Source: Lutibacter litoralis
Lineage (GTDB): Bacteria; Bacteroidota; Bacteroidia; Flavobacteriales; Flavobacteriaceae
Reading direction: 5' to 3'
DNA length: 64,000 nucleotides
NCBI RefSeq assembly: GCF_014646675.1
Contig: NZ_BMNS01000010.1
Coordinates: forward strand, 59,760 to 123,759
Shown here: positions 36,007-44,743 of the stretch, one piece after another
Layout of the letters: every line of letters begins with the position of its first letter
How positions within the stretch are numbered: position 1 is the first letter of the stretch
Notes under the pieces: model-generated
What the model saw: the letters and a program-made list of their open reading frames with translations, nothing else
The model's database searches: none
Told to the model about the DNA's origin: nothing
Position numbers and translations under genes: made by a program

Positions 36007-36098
36007 GATTATGAAACGTGCAAGTTAAAAAGTTTATCAACTAACGAAATGCTAGATAGCGAACAGCATGTGACCGTTAAAAAAAATAAGAAATACAC

Positions 36099-36830
36099 AT
36101 GAATATTATTGCAATGATTCCTGCACGTTTTGAGGCAAGTAGATTTCCAGGAAAATTAATGAAAGATTTAGCAGGAAAATCAGTTATTTTAAGAACTTAT
36201 GAAGCCACCAAACAATCAAATTTATTTGATGAAGTTTATGTGGTTACAGATAGCGATACTATTTTTAATGAAATTACTTCAAACCGCGGAAAAGCAATAA
36301 AAAGTAAAAAAGAACACGAATCTGGAAGTGATAGAATTGCTGAAGCAGTTGAAAATTTAGAAGTGGATATTGTTGTAAATGTGCAAGGAGATGAACCTTT
36401 TACGCAAACAAAACCACTTAAAAATTTATTAGAAGTTTTTAAAAAAGATATTCAAAACAAAGTAGATATTGCTTCATTAAAAATAAAAATGAATAATTTA
36501 GAAGAAGTTAACAATCCAAATAATGTAAAGGTAGTTTGCGATGAAGCCAATTTTGCTATGTATTTTTCGCGTTCTCCAATTCCTTTTGCAAGAGATGCTT
36601 CAAAAGCAGTATATTACAAGCATATTGGTATTTATGCTTTTAGAAAAGAAGCTTTGTTAAAATTTACCAAATTACCAGTCAATCAGTTAGAGGCAGCTGA
36701 AAAATTAGAAAATCTTCGTTTTTTAGCAAATGGTATGACTGTTAAAATGGTTGAAACCAATCAACTTGCTATTGGTATCGATACTCCAGAAGATTTAGAA
36801 AAGGCGAATAAAATTTTTAAGAATAGCTAA
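36099..36830 (+). CDS. kdsB: 3-deoxy-manno-octulosonate cytidylyltransferase
   Basis: KdsB activates Kdo with CTP for lipopolysaccharide inner-core synthesis. The 243 residues have [19 protein letters not shown] at the start (nucleotide loop), [27 protein letters not shown] with the metal-binding Asp, YFSRSPIPF, and [15 protein letters not shown], ending with the late GIDTPEDL motif. Length is standard. Its presence shows a Kdo-type LPS. The next gene starts two bases after its stop. Confidence 0.97.
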   Translation: MNIIAMIPARFEASRFPGKLMKDLAGKSVILRTYEATKQSNLFDEVYVVTDSDTIFNEITSNRGKAIKSKKEHESGSDRIAEAVENLEVDIVVNVQGDEPFTQTKPLKNLLEVFKKDIQNKVDIASLKIKMNNLEEVNNPNNVKVVCDEANFAMYFSRSPIPFARDASKAVYYKHIGIYAFRKEALLKFTKLPVNQLEAAEKLENLRFLANGMTVKMVETNQLAIGIDTPEDLEKANKIFKNS

Positions 36831-36832
36831 AA

Positions 36833-37411
36833 ATGGAATTTTCACCTGAAACTATAATTAGTGTTTTTATCGGAATTGGATTAGCCGCATCGGTTGGTTT
36901 TAGAATTTTTGTACCATTATTTGCACTTAGTTTAGCTTCATTTTATAATTTTACTCCCTTAAATGAAAGTTGGGAATGGGTTGGAAGTTCTACAGCAATA
37001 ATCATTTTAGGAATTGCAACCATAGTAGAAATTTTAGCATATTTTATTCCATGGTTAGATAATTTATTAGACACAATTGCAATACCACTTGCTGCAATAG
37101 CAGGAACTATCGTAATGGCAGCTATAGTAAGTGATTTAGACCCAATAATCACGTGGGCACTTGCAATTATTGCGGGTGGAGGAACAGCATCAGCTATAAA
37201 AGGTTCAACAAGTTCGGCGCGGTTAGGATCTACTGCAACAACTGCCGGAATTGCAAATCCAGTTATTTCAACTGTAGAAACAGGAACCTCAATTGTAATG
37301 TCTGTTTTAGCCATCTTTATTCCAATTCTAGCGATTATTTTAGTTGCGTTTATAGGTTGGATATTATTCAAATTTTTTAAATTATTGAAACCATCAAAAT
37401 CAAAAAAATGA
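36833..37411 (+). CDS. DUF4126 membrane protein
   Basis: The 192-residue protein has about five hydrophobic helices and the DUF4126 pattern: GIGLAASVGFRIFVPLFALSLA at about 14-35, a WEWVGSS turn, AYFIPWLDNLLD, and the Gly/Ala-rich GGGTASAIKGSTSSARLGST segment before the last helices. It is an inner-membrane protein of unknown function. It follows kdsB by two bases and overlaps the next membrane protein by four. Confidence 0.86.
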   Translation: MEFSPETIISVFIGIGLAASVGFRIFVPLFALSLASFYNFTPLNESWEWVGSSTAIIILGIATIVEILAYFIPWLDNLLDTIAIPLAAIAGTIVMAAIVSDLDPIITWALAIIAGGGTASAIKGSTSSARLGSTATTAGIANPVISTVETGTSIVMSVLAIFIPILAIILVAFIGWILFKFFKLLKPSKSKK

Positions 37412-37884
37412 GTTATACCAAAAGACAACCAAAAGATTTTATGAAGTCTTTACAAATTATCCATGTTGCTTTATTAGCAGGAGTATTTCTATTTGCAGCC
37501 TATGTAGCTTTTACTGCAAAAGGCGTATTGTTTTTTTCTTATGAAGACGATAAACCTTTTTTGTTTTTAGCCATTATAATTTCTTTTGCAGGAAATTTAG
37601 CCAGTAAGTTTTTATATAGAAAGTTGCTAAACCAAATTTCTGAGAAAGCAGATTTAAGTGAAAAAGCTATTAAATTTAGTACAGCTCATATTTTTAGAAT
37701 GGCACTATTAGAGTTTCCAGCCTTTATGTGTGTATTTTTTGCAATGCAATCTAACAATAGTTTTTATTTTCTTTTAGTTGCGATTTTAGCTTTAATGATG
37801 TTAGTAATATTTCCAACTAAATATAAGTTTGAAAACGATGTTACATTAACAAGTAAAGAAAAATCAATGTTAGAAAAGCTTTAA
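37408..37884 (+). CDS. Unknown four-helix membrane protein
   Basis: The 158-residue protein has four clear hydrophobic helices (about 15-35, 48-66, 93-112 and 117-135), a basic N-terminus and a charged tail. I recognise no named domain. The ATGA overlap with the DUF4126 gene shows translational coupling, so the two products may act together. hisS follows after 43 bases. Confidence 0.8.
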   Translation: MSYTKRQPKDFMKSLQIIHVALLAGVFLFAAYVAFTAKGVLFFSYEDDKPFLFLAIIISFAGNLASKFLYRKLLNQISEKADLSEKAIKFSTAHIFRMALLEFPAFMCVFFAMQSNNSFYFLLVAILALMMLVIFPTKYKFENDVTLTSKEKSMLEKL

Positions 37885-37927
37885 ATAGTTTTAGAATTTT
37901 CAGATATTTGCAAACTAATTTTTAAAA

Positions 37928-39298
37928 ATGGCACAAAAACCAAGCATACCAAAAGGAACACGTGATTTTTCACCTACTGAAGTAGCTCAAAGAAATTATA
38001 TTTTTTCAACCATAAAAGAAATTTTTGAAGTGTATGGATTTCAACCTATTGAAACTCCATCATTTGAAAATTCATCAACATTAATGGGTAAATATGGAGA
38101 TGAAGGAGACCGCTTGATTTTTAAAATCTTGAATTCAGGAGATTATTTAAAAAAAGTAGATGATAATTTATTGTCTTCAAAAGATAGTATAAAAATAACT
38201 TCAAAAATTTCAGAAAAAGCCTTGCGTTACGACTTAACAGTCCCTTTTGCTCGTTATGTTGTTCAGCACCAAAACGAAATAGAGTTTCCTTTTAAACGTT
38301 ACCAAATGCAACCAGTTTGGCGTGCAGATAGACCTCAAAAAGGACGTTTTAGAGAGTTCTACCAATGCGATGCAGATGTTGTTGGAAGTAAAGGATTATT
38401 GCAAGAGGTAGAGTTTGTTCAATTATATGATGCAGTTTTTAGTAAGTTAAAGTTAGTTGGCACGACTATAAAGCTTAATAATCGAAAAATTTTAGCCGGT
38501 ATAGCTGAAATAATTGATGCAAAAGATAAATTAATTGATTTTACGGTTGCACTTGATAAGTTAGATAAAATAGGAGAAGTAGGTGTAACTAAAGAAATGT
38601 TAAGCAAAGGTATTTCTGAAGAAGCCATACAAAAAGTGCAACCATTATTTAATTTTACAGGAAGTAATCAAGATAAATTAAATCAGTTAGATGATTTATT
38701 AGCTGAATCTGAAGAAGGATTGCAAGGTGTAAAAGATTTGCGTTTTGTAGTGGATACTGTTGAAGCTTTAGGTTTAGAATCTGCTAGTTTAGAATTAGAT
38801 GTAACATTAGCACGTGGATTAAATTATTATACTGGAGCCATTTACGAAGTTTCTGCACCAAAAGGTGTTGCAATGGGTTCTATTGGTGGTGGAGGTAGAT
38901 ATGATGATTTAACTGGAATTTTTGGTTTAAAAGATGTAAGTGGTGTTGGAATTTCATTTGGTTTAGATAGAATTTATTTGGTTTTAGAAGAACTGAATTT
39001 ATTTGATGTTGTTGAGTTGCCAAAACCAAAAGTGTTGTTTATCAATTTTGGGGAAAATGAAGCTGCTTATTGCATGCAAGCATTAGTTTCATTAAGAAAA
39101 AACAACATAAAATCTGAATTATATCCAGATGCTGCTAAAATGAAAAAACAGATGAACTATGCGAATCGAAGAGAGATTCCTTATGTTGTAATTGTTGGTT
39201 CAAATGAGATAGAAAATGAAAATTATACATTAAAAAATATGCAAACAGGTGATCAACAAGTATGTAGTTTAAAAGAATTACTTGAAATCACGTTATAA
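37928..39298 (+). CDS. hisS: Histidine--tRNA ligase
   Basis: This class II synthetase charges tRNA-His. In 456 residues it shows [12 protein letters not shown] at 5-16, motif 2 [21 protein letters not shown] near 127-147, the His-specific [27 protein letters not shown], motif 3 GISFGLDRI, and a C-terminal anticodon-binding domain (about 365-456). It is the longer form usual in Bacteroidota, with an insertion near 200-260. It has no operon partner other than the weakly linked membrane genes upstream. Confidence 0.97.
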   Translation: MAQKPSIPKGTRDFSPTEVAQRNYIFSTIKEIFEVYGFQPIETPSFENSSTLMGKYGDEGDRLIFKILNSGDYLKKVDDNLLSSKDSIKITSKISEKALRYDLTVPFARYVVQHQNEIEFPFKRYQMQPVWRADRPQKGRFREFYQCDADVVGSKGLLQEVEFVQLYDAVFSKLKLVGTTIKLNNRKILAGIAEIIDAKDKLIDFTVALDKLDKIGEVGVTKEMLSKGISEEAIQKVQPLFNFTGSNQDKLNQLDDLLAESEEGLQGVKDLRFVVDTVEALGLESASLELDVTLARGLNYYTGAIYEVSAPKGVAMGSIGGGGRYDDLTGIFGLKDVSGVGISFGLDRIYLVLEELNLFDVVELPKPKVLFINFGENEAAYCMQALVSLRKNNIKSELYPDAAKMKKQMNYANRREIPYVVIVGSNEIENENYTLKNMQTGDQQVCSLKELLEITL

Positions 39299-39315
39299 TT
39301 TTAAAAACTAAATTG

Positions 39316-39323
39316 TAAATTTG
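39316..39323 (+). promoter_or_regulatory. folE promoter -7 box
   Basis: TAAATTTG fits TAnnTTTG. It overlaps the TTG at 39321, which therefore cannot be the start codon; ATG at 39342 or 39363 lies downstream. Confidence 0.5.
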
Positions 39324-39362
39324 CAAGCTAATTATTATATAATGTTTGAAGGTAAAGAAATA

Positions 39363-40040
39363 ATGATAAATAAAATTGATGAAATAGGAGATGACCACGT
39401 TGGTTCTTCTGCAAAAACACCGCTAAGAGCTGATGCTTTTGATATTTCAGATGCTGAAAAAAGAAAGAGAATAGAGGCAAGTGTTAGAGATATTTTAGAT
39501 ACTTTAGGAATGGATTTAGAGGATGACAGTATAAAAGGAACCCCTAGAAGAGTTGCTAAAGCATATGTAAATGAAATATTCTCTGGATTAAACCCTGCAA
39601 ATAAACCGAAACTATCCACATTTGATAATAATTATAAATACGGTGAAATGCTAGTAGAAAAAAACATTACGGTGTATTCTACTTGCGAGCATCATTTATT
39701 ACCGATTGTTGGTAGAGCACACGTTGCATATATTTCTGACGGAAATGTAATTGGCTTGTCTAAAATGAACAGAATTGTTGATTATTACGCAAAAAGACCA
39801 CAAGTGCAAGAGCGTTTAACAATGCAAATTGTACAAGCATTGCAAAAAGCTTTGGGAACTGATGATGTGGCTTGTGTAATAGATGCTAAACATTTATGTG
39901 TAAATTCTCGCGGTGTTCGTGACATTGTAAGTAGCACTGTAACTTCCGAATTTGGAGGTAAATTCAAAGAAAAAGATACAAAAAGAGAGTTTCTAGACTA
40001 TATTAAGATGGATACAGATTTTAAAAATATAGAAGCCTAG
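39363..40040 (+). CDS. folE: GTP cyclohydrolase I
   Basis: FolE converts GTP to dihydroneopterin triphosphate, the first step of folate and pterin synthesis. From ATG 39363 the product is 225 residues, starting MINKIDEIGDDHVGSSAKTP as in relatives; ATG 39342 would add seven. Zinc and active-site residues are in TVYSTCEHHLLPIVGRAHVAY, with GLSKMNRIVDYYAKRPQVQERLT and the second zinc Cys in AKHLCVNSRGVRD. All are intact. A strong bidirectional hairpin ends the gene. Confidence 0.95.
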   Translation: MINKIDEIGDDHVGSSAKTPLRADAFDISDAEKRKRIEASVRDILDTLGMDLEDDSIKGTPRRVAKAYVNEIFSGLNPANKPKLSTFDNNYKYGEMLVEKNITVYSTCEHHLLPIVGRAHVAYISDGNVIGLSKMNRIVDYYAKRPQVQERLTMQIVQALQKALGTDDVACVIDAKHLCVNSRGVRDIVSSTVTSEFGGKFKEKDTKREFLDYIKMDTDFKNIEA

Positions 40041-40130
40041 TTAAAAATATTTGTTAGAGAAGTTTATTTAAATGGCTTCTAGATTTCATTTTTTGAAATA
40101 GGTTGGATAGATAAATCAAAATAATAAATT

Positions 40131-40170
40131 AAAAAAGCAATCTCATTCTAAAGAATGAGATTGCTTTTTT
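40131..40170. terminator. Bidirectional terminator between folE and DUF6249 gene
   Basis: A 19-bp perfect stem (A6 then GCAATCTCATTCT, pairing with its complement ending in T6) around an AA loop gives T runs on both strands. It ends both convergent genes. Confidence 0.92.
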
Positions 40171-40194
40171 AATGCTTTCAAGATTGTTAAATTA

Positions 40195-40554
40195 CTATTT
40201 TTCAACAAGCTTTTTAGATAATGTAAAACCTACAAAAAGTCCAATTCCAGCCATTAAAAAGATTGAGCCAGCATATGCAACACCATCTTCAATTAATGTA
40301 TAGGCTTCTAAAATAGAACCTATAAAAATTCCTGCTCCAATTCCCATTAATAAAACAGCTAAGTTTAAAATTAACACTTTCCATAATGGAACATCTGATT
40401 TTTTTTGTGCAGCTTTTGCGCTAAAAAAGATACTGGCATCTGCACCTTTTTCAATTAAAGCTAAGCGCTCTTTGTTTCTTGTTGAATAATGTAAATAAAA
40501 AATTCCGAAGATAATTATAAACAATGCAATAAATACTGGTCCAGGTCCCATCAT
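40195..40554 (-). CDS. DUF6249 small membrane protein
   Basis: The 119-residue protein has an N-terminal helix (about 7-24), the motif YHYSTRNKERLALIEKGADASIF-like segment at 22-43 typical of DUF6249, and two more helices (about 60-80 and 92-112). It is an inner-membrane protein of unknown function, often found beside ECF sigma factors in Flavobacteriaceae, as here: the sigma gene lies upstream and divergent across 136 bases. Confidence 0.83.
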   Translation of the reverse strand: MMGPGPVFIALFIIIFGIFYLHYSTRNKERLALIEKGADASIFFSAKAAQKKSDVPLWKVLILNLAVLLMGIGAGIFIGSILEAYTLIEDGVAYAGSIFLMAGIGLFVGFTLSKKLVEK

Positions 40555-40590
40555 AATAATAAAATTTTAGTGATTAATATGTTTCATTGG

Positions 40591-40684
40591 GTATGACGTT
40601 CATTTTATAGTAATGGTTACATAAAATATATTTTTATTTTATTTACTGTAAATTGTAACCAGAGCAAATAAAAAGTAGTCATAC
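40591..40684. promoter_or_regulatory. Nested inverted repeats between DUF6249 and ECF sigma genes
   Basis: The outer pair GTATGAC (40591-40597) and GTCATAC (40678-40684) encloses the inner pair TGGTTACA (40614-40621) and TGTAACCA (40654-40661), with exactly 16 bases between outer and inner arms on each side. The symmetry suggests a regulator-binding region or extended stem for the divergent promoters. Confidence 0.45.
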
Positions 40685-40690
40685 TCTAAA

Positions 40691-41266
40691 ATGAGCAATA
40701 AACCAGACGAGTATTATATAAACCAAACGTTAAACGGAAACGTAAATGCCTATGCTTTTTTAATTGAGAAGTATAAGCATATGGTTTTTACTTTGAGTAT
40801 TAGGATTGTTAAAAATAGGGAAGAGGCAGAAGAAATTTCACAAGATGTTTTTGTAAAGGCCTATACAAATCTAAAAAGCTTTAAAGGAGATTCTAAATTT
40901 TCTACATGGATTTATAAAATAGTATATTATGCTAGTTTAGATGTTATTAAAAGAAATAAAAAGCAAATAAATTCTGAAAATATTGATGAAATTTATGAAG
41001 GAGATTTAGGTGTTTTACAAGATGCACTTTCATATCTAGAAGAAAAAGAAAGAAAAAGTATTATTAAAAAATCACTTCTAAAATTAAATGAAGATGAACA
41101 GGTAATTTTAACATTGTATTATTTTGAAGAAATGCCTTTAAAAGAAATTTCAGAAGTTGTAAATTTATCGTTAGATAATATTAAAGTGAAGCTATTTAGA
41201 GCGCGTAAAAAGTTGGCAACAATTTTAGAACATGTAATAGAACCAAAAACAATTAATTTAAAATGA
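40691..41266 (+). CDS. ECF RNA polymerase sigma factor
   Basis: The 191-residue sigma-70 family factor has only regions 2 and 4. Region 2 covers about 20-90 (FLIEKYKHMVFTLSIRIVKNREEAEEISQDVFVKAY, then FSTWIYKIVYYASLDVIKR). Region 4 covers about 130-182 (LLKLNEDEQVILTLYYFEEMPLKEISEVVNLSLDNIKVKLFRARKKL-like block). It overlaps the next gene by ATGA, which is therefore its likely anti-sigma partner. Symmetric repeats lie in its upstream region. Confidence 0.94.
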   Translation: MSNKPDEYYINQTLNGNVNAYAFLIEKYKHMVFTLSIRIVKNREEAEEISQDVFVKAYTNLKSFKGDSKFSTWIYKIVYYASLDVIKRNKKQINSENIDEIYEGDLGVLQDALSYLEEKERKSIIKKSLLKLNEDEQVILTLYYFEEMPLKEISEVVNLSLDNIKVKLFRARKKLATILEHVIEPKTINLK

Positions 41267-41655
41267 AACAAGATAAAAATATAGACGATTTTTCAAAATA
41301 TCTTTTAAAAGATGTTGGATTGGAAAAGCCTTCTTCAAATTTTGTTGCCAAGGTAATTAATACTATTAATATTGAAAACAGTAAGGTTTCTAATGTTGTT
41401 TATAAACCTATTATTTCAAAAATTGGTTGGTTTTTTATAGCAATAAGTTTTATTGGTTTAATGATTGTTTTATACTTCTCAAATACTGAAAGCATAATAC
41501 AGTTTTCAGTAATAGATTTATCTTTTTTCGATAAATTAATGGCAATTAATATTTTTGAAAATATTAAATTATCAAAAATATTTTCTTTTAGTTTTATGTT
41601 ATTTTCATTATTGGTTTTAGTTCAACTTCATTTTATAAAAAAAATACTTCAATAA
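41263..41655 (+). CDS. Putative membrane anti-sigma partner
   Basis: The 130-residue protein has a polar N-terminal part (about 1-48) that could bind the sigma factor, and two membrane helices (about 49-68 and 105-126). No zinc-binding HxxxCxxC motif is seen, so it is not a ZAS-type anti-sigma factor. The role is inferred from the four-base overlap with the sigma gene and from the usual pairing in this family. Confidence 0.72.
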   Translation: MKQDKNIDDFSKYLLKDVGLEKPSSNFVAKVINTINIENSKVSNVVYKPIISKIGWFFIAISFIGLMIVLYFSNTESIIQFSVIDLSFFDKLMAINIFENIKLSKIFSFSFMLFSLLVLVQLHFIKKILQ

Positions 41656-41705
41656 AAATACGATACTATAATTCTTTTTTGAATTCATAATTTTCGTTAG
41701 ATTTG

Positions 41706-42551
41706 ATGCGTATGCAAATTAAAGTAACATTTTTTAGTATTTTATTTTCTTTGTTGTTTTTATATAATTTAAATGCACAAAATAATGAAGAAGTTATAGA
41801 GAAGGAGACAACTTGGAATCTTTTTAAAACGGACGTAAATTTAATATTTGGTGGTGTAAAAAACGCATATACAAAACCATTTCAATGGAAAAAAGATGAT
41901 TGGTTAACTGCTGGGGCAGTTGTTGCTGGCACTTCTTTATTATATATTTATGATGAGCAAACTAGCGAGTTTTTTGTGAATCAAGAAAATAAAGCCCCTC
42001 AAATGTTAAAGGAAATTGGTTGGTATTATGGGAGTCCTCAAAATTTCTTTATGATTTCTGCAGGAATTTACGGTTACGGCCTGTTTGCTAAAAATGAAAA
42101 ATTTAGACATACAGGAGTTCTTATTATTTCTTCTGCAGTTGCTACAGGTTTTATCCAAACAATTAGTAAAAATGCTTTTGGACGTGCAAGACCTTCACAA
42201 AATGTTGGTAGTAGAAAGTATAAGTTTATGAGTAAAGAATCTGGTTATCATTCTTTTCCTTCGGGTCATTCCATTTTATCTTTTACGGCATCACATGCAA
42301 TTGCAAAACAATTTGATAATTTATGGGTTAAAGGAGGGATTTATGCAGTTGGTTTAATTGCACCTGTTTCTAGACTTTGGGCTGGAGCCCATTGGCTAAC
42401 AGATGTAACTTTAGGAATGGTATTAAGTGTTGTTATAGTGGATGGTGTTGATAATTTTCTAACTTCTAAAAGAAATAACGTAAAAGAGAAATCAATTTCC
42501 TGGAATTTTAAAGCAGGATATAAAACAGTTGGGTTGGTAGGAACTTTTTAA
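41706..42551 (+). CDS. PAP2-family membrane phosphatase
   Basis: From ATG 41706 the product has 281 residues, with a signal peptide (cleavage after LNAQ, about 23). It has all three acid-phosphatase motifs: K-N-A-F-G-R-A-R-P (about 157-165), SFPSGHS (about 182-188) and SRLWAGAHWLTDV (about 227-239). It would remove phosphate from lipid phosphates such as phosphatidate or undecaprenyl pyrophosphate on the outer side of a membrane. It may share the sigma-factor transcript, since only 50 bases separate them. Confidence 0.92.
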   Translation: MRMQIKVTFFSILFSLLFLYNLNAQNNEEVIEKETTWNLFKTDVNLIFGGVKNAYTKPFQWKKDDWLTAGAVVAGTSLLYIYDEQTSEFFVNQENKAPQMLKEIGWYYGSPQNFFMISAGIYGYGLFAKNEKFRHTGVLIISSAVATGFIQTISKNAFGRARPSQNVGSRKYKFMSKESGYHSFPSGHSILSFTASHAIAKQFDNLWVKGGIYAVGLIAPVSRLWAGAHWLTDVTLGMVLSVVIVDGVDNFLTSKRNNVKEKSISWNFKAGYKTVGLVGTF

Positions 42552-42571
42552 AAGTACTCAATTTTAAAATC

Positions 42572-42967
42572 TTATTTAGGCGCAAGTAGGCTAAATGGAT
42601 AATATGGAATGTTTCTTAAAACCCAGAAAACAATAATTATTATTAACAATACAATTGGTGTTTTTGGATGATAGATATAATTATATATATATATTTTAAA
42701 AATATAATTGATTCCAGAAATTAAAAAATGATAACCAATAATTAGTACCCCAATTACAAATAAAGCATTCTGTTCAAATACCCCAATAATATTGAAATTT
42801 AAAAGTTGGTGCGTAGCACGCTGACTTCCGCAACCAGGGCAATAAACACTGGTTGTTAAATACAATGGGCATTTTGGTAAAAAATCTACCTCACTGGGAT
42901 TTATAAAAAAATAAAGGAATGCTAATACTATTGCAAGTAGCAGCATTCCTATGTATTTTAGTTTCAT
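42572..42967 (-). CDS. DUF2752 membrane protein
   Basis: The 131-residue protein has an N-terminal helix, the DUF2752 signature CPLYLTTSVYCPGCGSQRATHQLLNFN starting at about residue 34 with its C-P-G-C-G-x-x-R core, and two further helices. The function is unknown; the Cys motif suggests metal or redox chemistry at the membrane. It is downstream of a CD225 protein by nine bases, a pairing frequent in Bacteroidota. Confidence 0.9.
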   Translation of the reverse strand: MKLKYIGMLLLAIVLAFLYFFINPSEVDFLPKCPLYLTTSVYCPGCGSQRATHQLLNFNIIGVFEQNALFVIGVLIIGYHFLISGINYIFKIYIYNYIYHPKTPIVLLIIIIVFWVLRNIPYYPFSLLAPK

Positions 42968-42976
42968 GTGTTATTT

Positions 42977-43246
42977 TTAAAAATCTCCTCCTAGAATAGC
43001 TAAGCCTCCTAAAGCGAATACGAACAAAAGATATAAAACAGCTACAATTATACCAGCTATTAAACCCCATTTCATCCATTTTTTTGCTTCTTCTGACGAT
43101 TTTTTAGCTCCTTCATAATCACCACTTGCATATTTAGAATTCACTTGAGAAGCATAAACAATTCCTGCTATACCAAAGGGCAAGCAACAAAAAATAGTTA
43201 CTAAAATTGATTCTACTAAATAGTTTTTAGGTTGGGTTTGATCCAT
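42977..43246 (-). CDS. CD225/dispanin family membrane protein
   Basis: The 89-residue protein has the CD225 layout: short polar start, first hydrophobic segment LVESILVTIFCCLPFGIAGIVYA at about 10-32, the A-S-Q-V-N-S-K-Y-A-S-G-D-Y-x-x-A loop, and a second helix at about 57-80. Its eukaryotic relatives are interferon-induced transmembrane proteins; bacterial members have no known function. It is probably cotranscribed with the DUF2752 gene. Confidence 0.9.
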   Translation of the reverse strand: MDQTQPKNYLVESILVTIFCCLPFGIAGIVYASQVNSKYASGDYEGAKKSSEEAKKWMKWGLIAGIIVAVLYLLFVFALGGLAILGGDF

Positions 43247-43614
43247 AGTTGAAATGTTGTTTTAAGATTATTTTAATAATCGAATTTAAAAAATAAAAAG
43301 GACTTTTTAATCATTTTAAAAATAAATTAAATCTATCAAATTCATTAGGAATAAACCGACAATCTTTTCAGTATTTGGGTATGTAGTCATAGCTGTAAAT
43401 GATTTTTTATTAAGGGAATTATTGAATAGTTTTGAAAATCCGAGAATAGGTTTATTGTAATTTTAGTTAATAAATCGGAACTATTTTTACAATATTTAGA
43501 TGCGCTATAGATTTTTTTTAAAATTGTACAGTATTTATAGTTGCATTTTCTAACATATGCTATTTTTGCATAGATATAATTAAATAAGATTTTATTATTT
43601 ACAAAAACTTAGGA
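43247..43614. other. 368-base intergenic region before Smr gene
   Basis: These AT-rich bases separate the divergent CD225 and Smr genes. The only element I can support is the Smr promoter at 43541-43568. I see no further gene, RNA or repeat. Confidence 0.5.
43541..43568 (+). promoter_or_regulatory. Complete Bacteroidota promoter for Smr gene
   Basis: TTG at 43541-43543 and TATTTTTG at 43561-43568 are separated by 17 bases, matching the TTG / TAnnTTTG two-box promoter of the phylum. The start codon is 46 bases downstream. Confidence 0.65.
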
Positions 43615-44178
43615 ATGAAATTTAAAATTGGAGATACTGTAGCTGTTTTAGACGATGTAATTAAAGGAAAAGTAATTGCAATTAAAAATAATGCCATTAG
43701 TATTGAGTCTTCAGATGGTTTTTCTTTTGATTTTTTACCCAACGAACTTGTAGTAATTAAAGAAAATCAGTCTGAATTGTCCAAATACAGCGATATCTCT
43801 AACGAGAATTTATTAGAAAAAATCAACGAATTTTCCACAAAAAAGAATGCTCCTAAGTTTAAATCTGTAACAAAAACAGATCAAATTCCACCAATGGAAG
43901 TTGATTTGCACATTCATCAGCTCACAGAATCAACTCGAGGTATGGATAATTATGACATGCTAAATCTACAAATAGAAACTGCTAAACATAAGATTGAATA
44001 TGCTATTAGAAATAGAATTCCTAAAATTGTATTTATTCATGGAGTTGGAGCTGGAGTATTAAAAACAGAATTAGATTTTTTATTTAAAAACTACCACGTA
44101 GATGTTTATGCAGCTTCATTTAAAAAATATGGTTTAGGAGCAACTGAAGTTTATATCTATCAGAACCCTAAAAAATAA
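43615..44178 (+). CDS. Smr-domain protein with N-terminal beta domain
   Basis: The 187-residue protein has an SH3-like N-terminal domain (about 1-45, GDTVAVLDDVIKGKVIAI, of DUF2027 type), a linker, and a C-terminal Smr domain (about 92-187) with EVDLHIHQL and the FIHGVGAGVLK motif (the HGxGxG nuclease signature). Stand-alone Smr proteins nick DNA or act on RNA and stalled ribosomes. It is smaller than MutS2 and lacks the ATPase. The exact substrate is unknown. Confidence 0.9.
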   Translation: MKFKIGDTVAVLDDVIKGKVIAIKNNAISIESSDGFSFDFLPNELVVIKENQSELSKYSDISNENLLEKINEFSTKKNAPKFKSVTKTDQIPPMEVDLHIHQLTESTRGMDNYDMLNLQIETAKHKIEYAIRNRIPKIVFIHGVGAGVLKTELDFLFKNYHVDVYAASFKKYGLGATEVYIYQNPKK

Positions 44179-44183
44179 ATTTT

Positions 44184-44657
44184 TTAATATTCACCAAAAT
44201 TAAACGTTTCAAAATAGATACGTTCATTATTATCTAAAAATAATAATTCTGAAATACTGATATTGTATTTATAACCAGTAACAATTTCATTTTCAATAAT
44301 TTCAGTGGTATTTATTATAATAGTAGCATTTTCAGCTTGCAATTCTTTTAAAACCGCAGGTGAAGCTGGAGGAATTTCCTGACAGAAATAATTTGTATCA
44401 ATAACATCATCAAAAATTCTGTAAATTATATTTAAAGAGCTAGAAATGGCATATGATTTCTCCCCAACTTTTGTTCCTAGTTCCGAATTTGTTAGCGTTA
44501 AAAGAATCACTTCTGTTTTATCCGGACTTAGTCTGTATAAAAGTGTTTCACCACAACTATTAACATCGTCTGAAAATTCAAAAGAAGGAACGTCAAAATC
44601 TCCATCGTTACAAGAAAGTAATGAGAATGCTATAAAAAAAGTAATAAGTTTTTTCAT
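44184..44657 (-). CDS. Hypothetical lipoprotein
   Basis: The 157-residue protein begins with a lipoprotein signal (MKKLITFFIAFSLLSCNDGD, lipid Cys at 16). The mature part is acidic with three further cysteines and alternating beta-like segments. I recognise no family. It has its own leftward promoter box and is convergent with the Smr gene, five bases apart. Confidence 0.8.
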   Translation of the reverse strand: MKKLITFFIAFSLLSCNDGDFDVPSFEFSDDVNSCGETLLYRLSPDKTEVILLTLTNSELGTKVGEKSYAISSSLNIIYRIFDDVIDTNYFCQEIPPASPAVLKELQAENATIIINTTEIIENEIVTGYKYNISISELLFLDNNERIYFETFNFGEY

Positions 44658-44675
44658 TTTTTAGTTTTATTGAAA

Positions 44676-44683
44676 CAAAAATA
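44676..44683 (-). promoter_or_regulatory. Lipoprotein gene promoter -7 box
   Basis: Read leftward, TATTTTTG fits TAnnTTTG and lies 18 bases before the lipoprotein start. The rightward cysteine desulfurase box is only 46 bases away, so the two divergent promoters sit almost back to back. Confidence 0.5.
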
Positions 44684-44729
44684 ATTGTTTTTAAGTAATT
44701 TAACGTTAAATGAAACCAACTATTTTAGT

Positions 44730-44737
44730 TATTTTTG
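44730..44737 (+). promoter_or_regulatory. Cysteine desulfurase promoter -7 box, adjacent to ATG
   Basis: TATTTTTG ends six bases before the ATG at 44744 and covers the TTG at 44735, which therefore is not the start. A very short or absent leader is implied. Confidence 0.5.
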
Positions 44738-44743
44738 CATTTT

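Noticed and set aside
36943..37428. 161-codon leftward open frame opposite the DUF4126 gene
   Set aside because: It mirrors the hydrophobic codons of DUF4126 on the other strand; the forward gene has family motifs and operon context.
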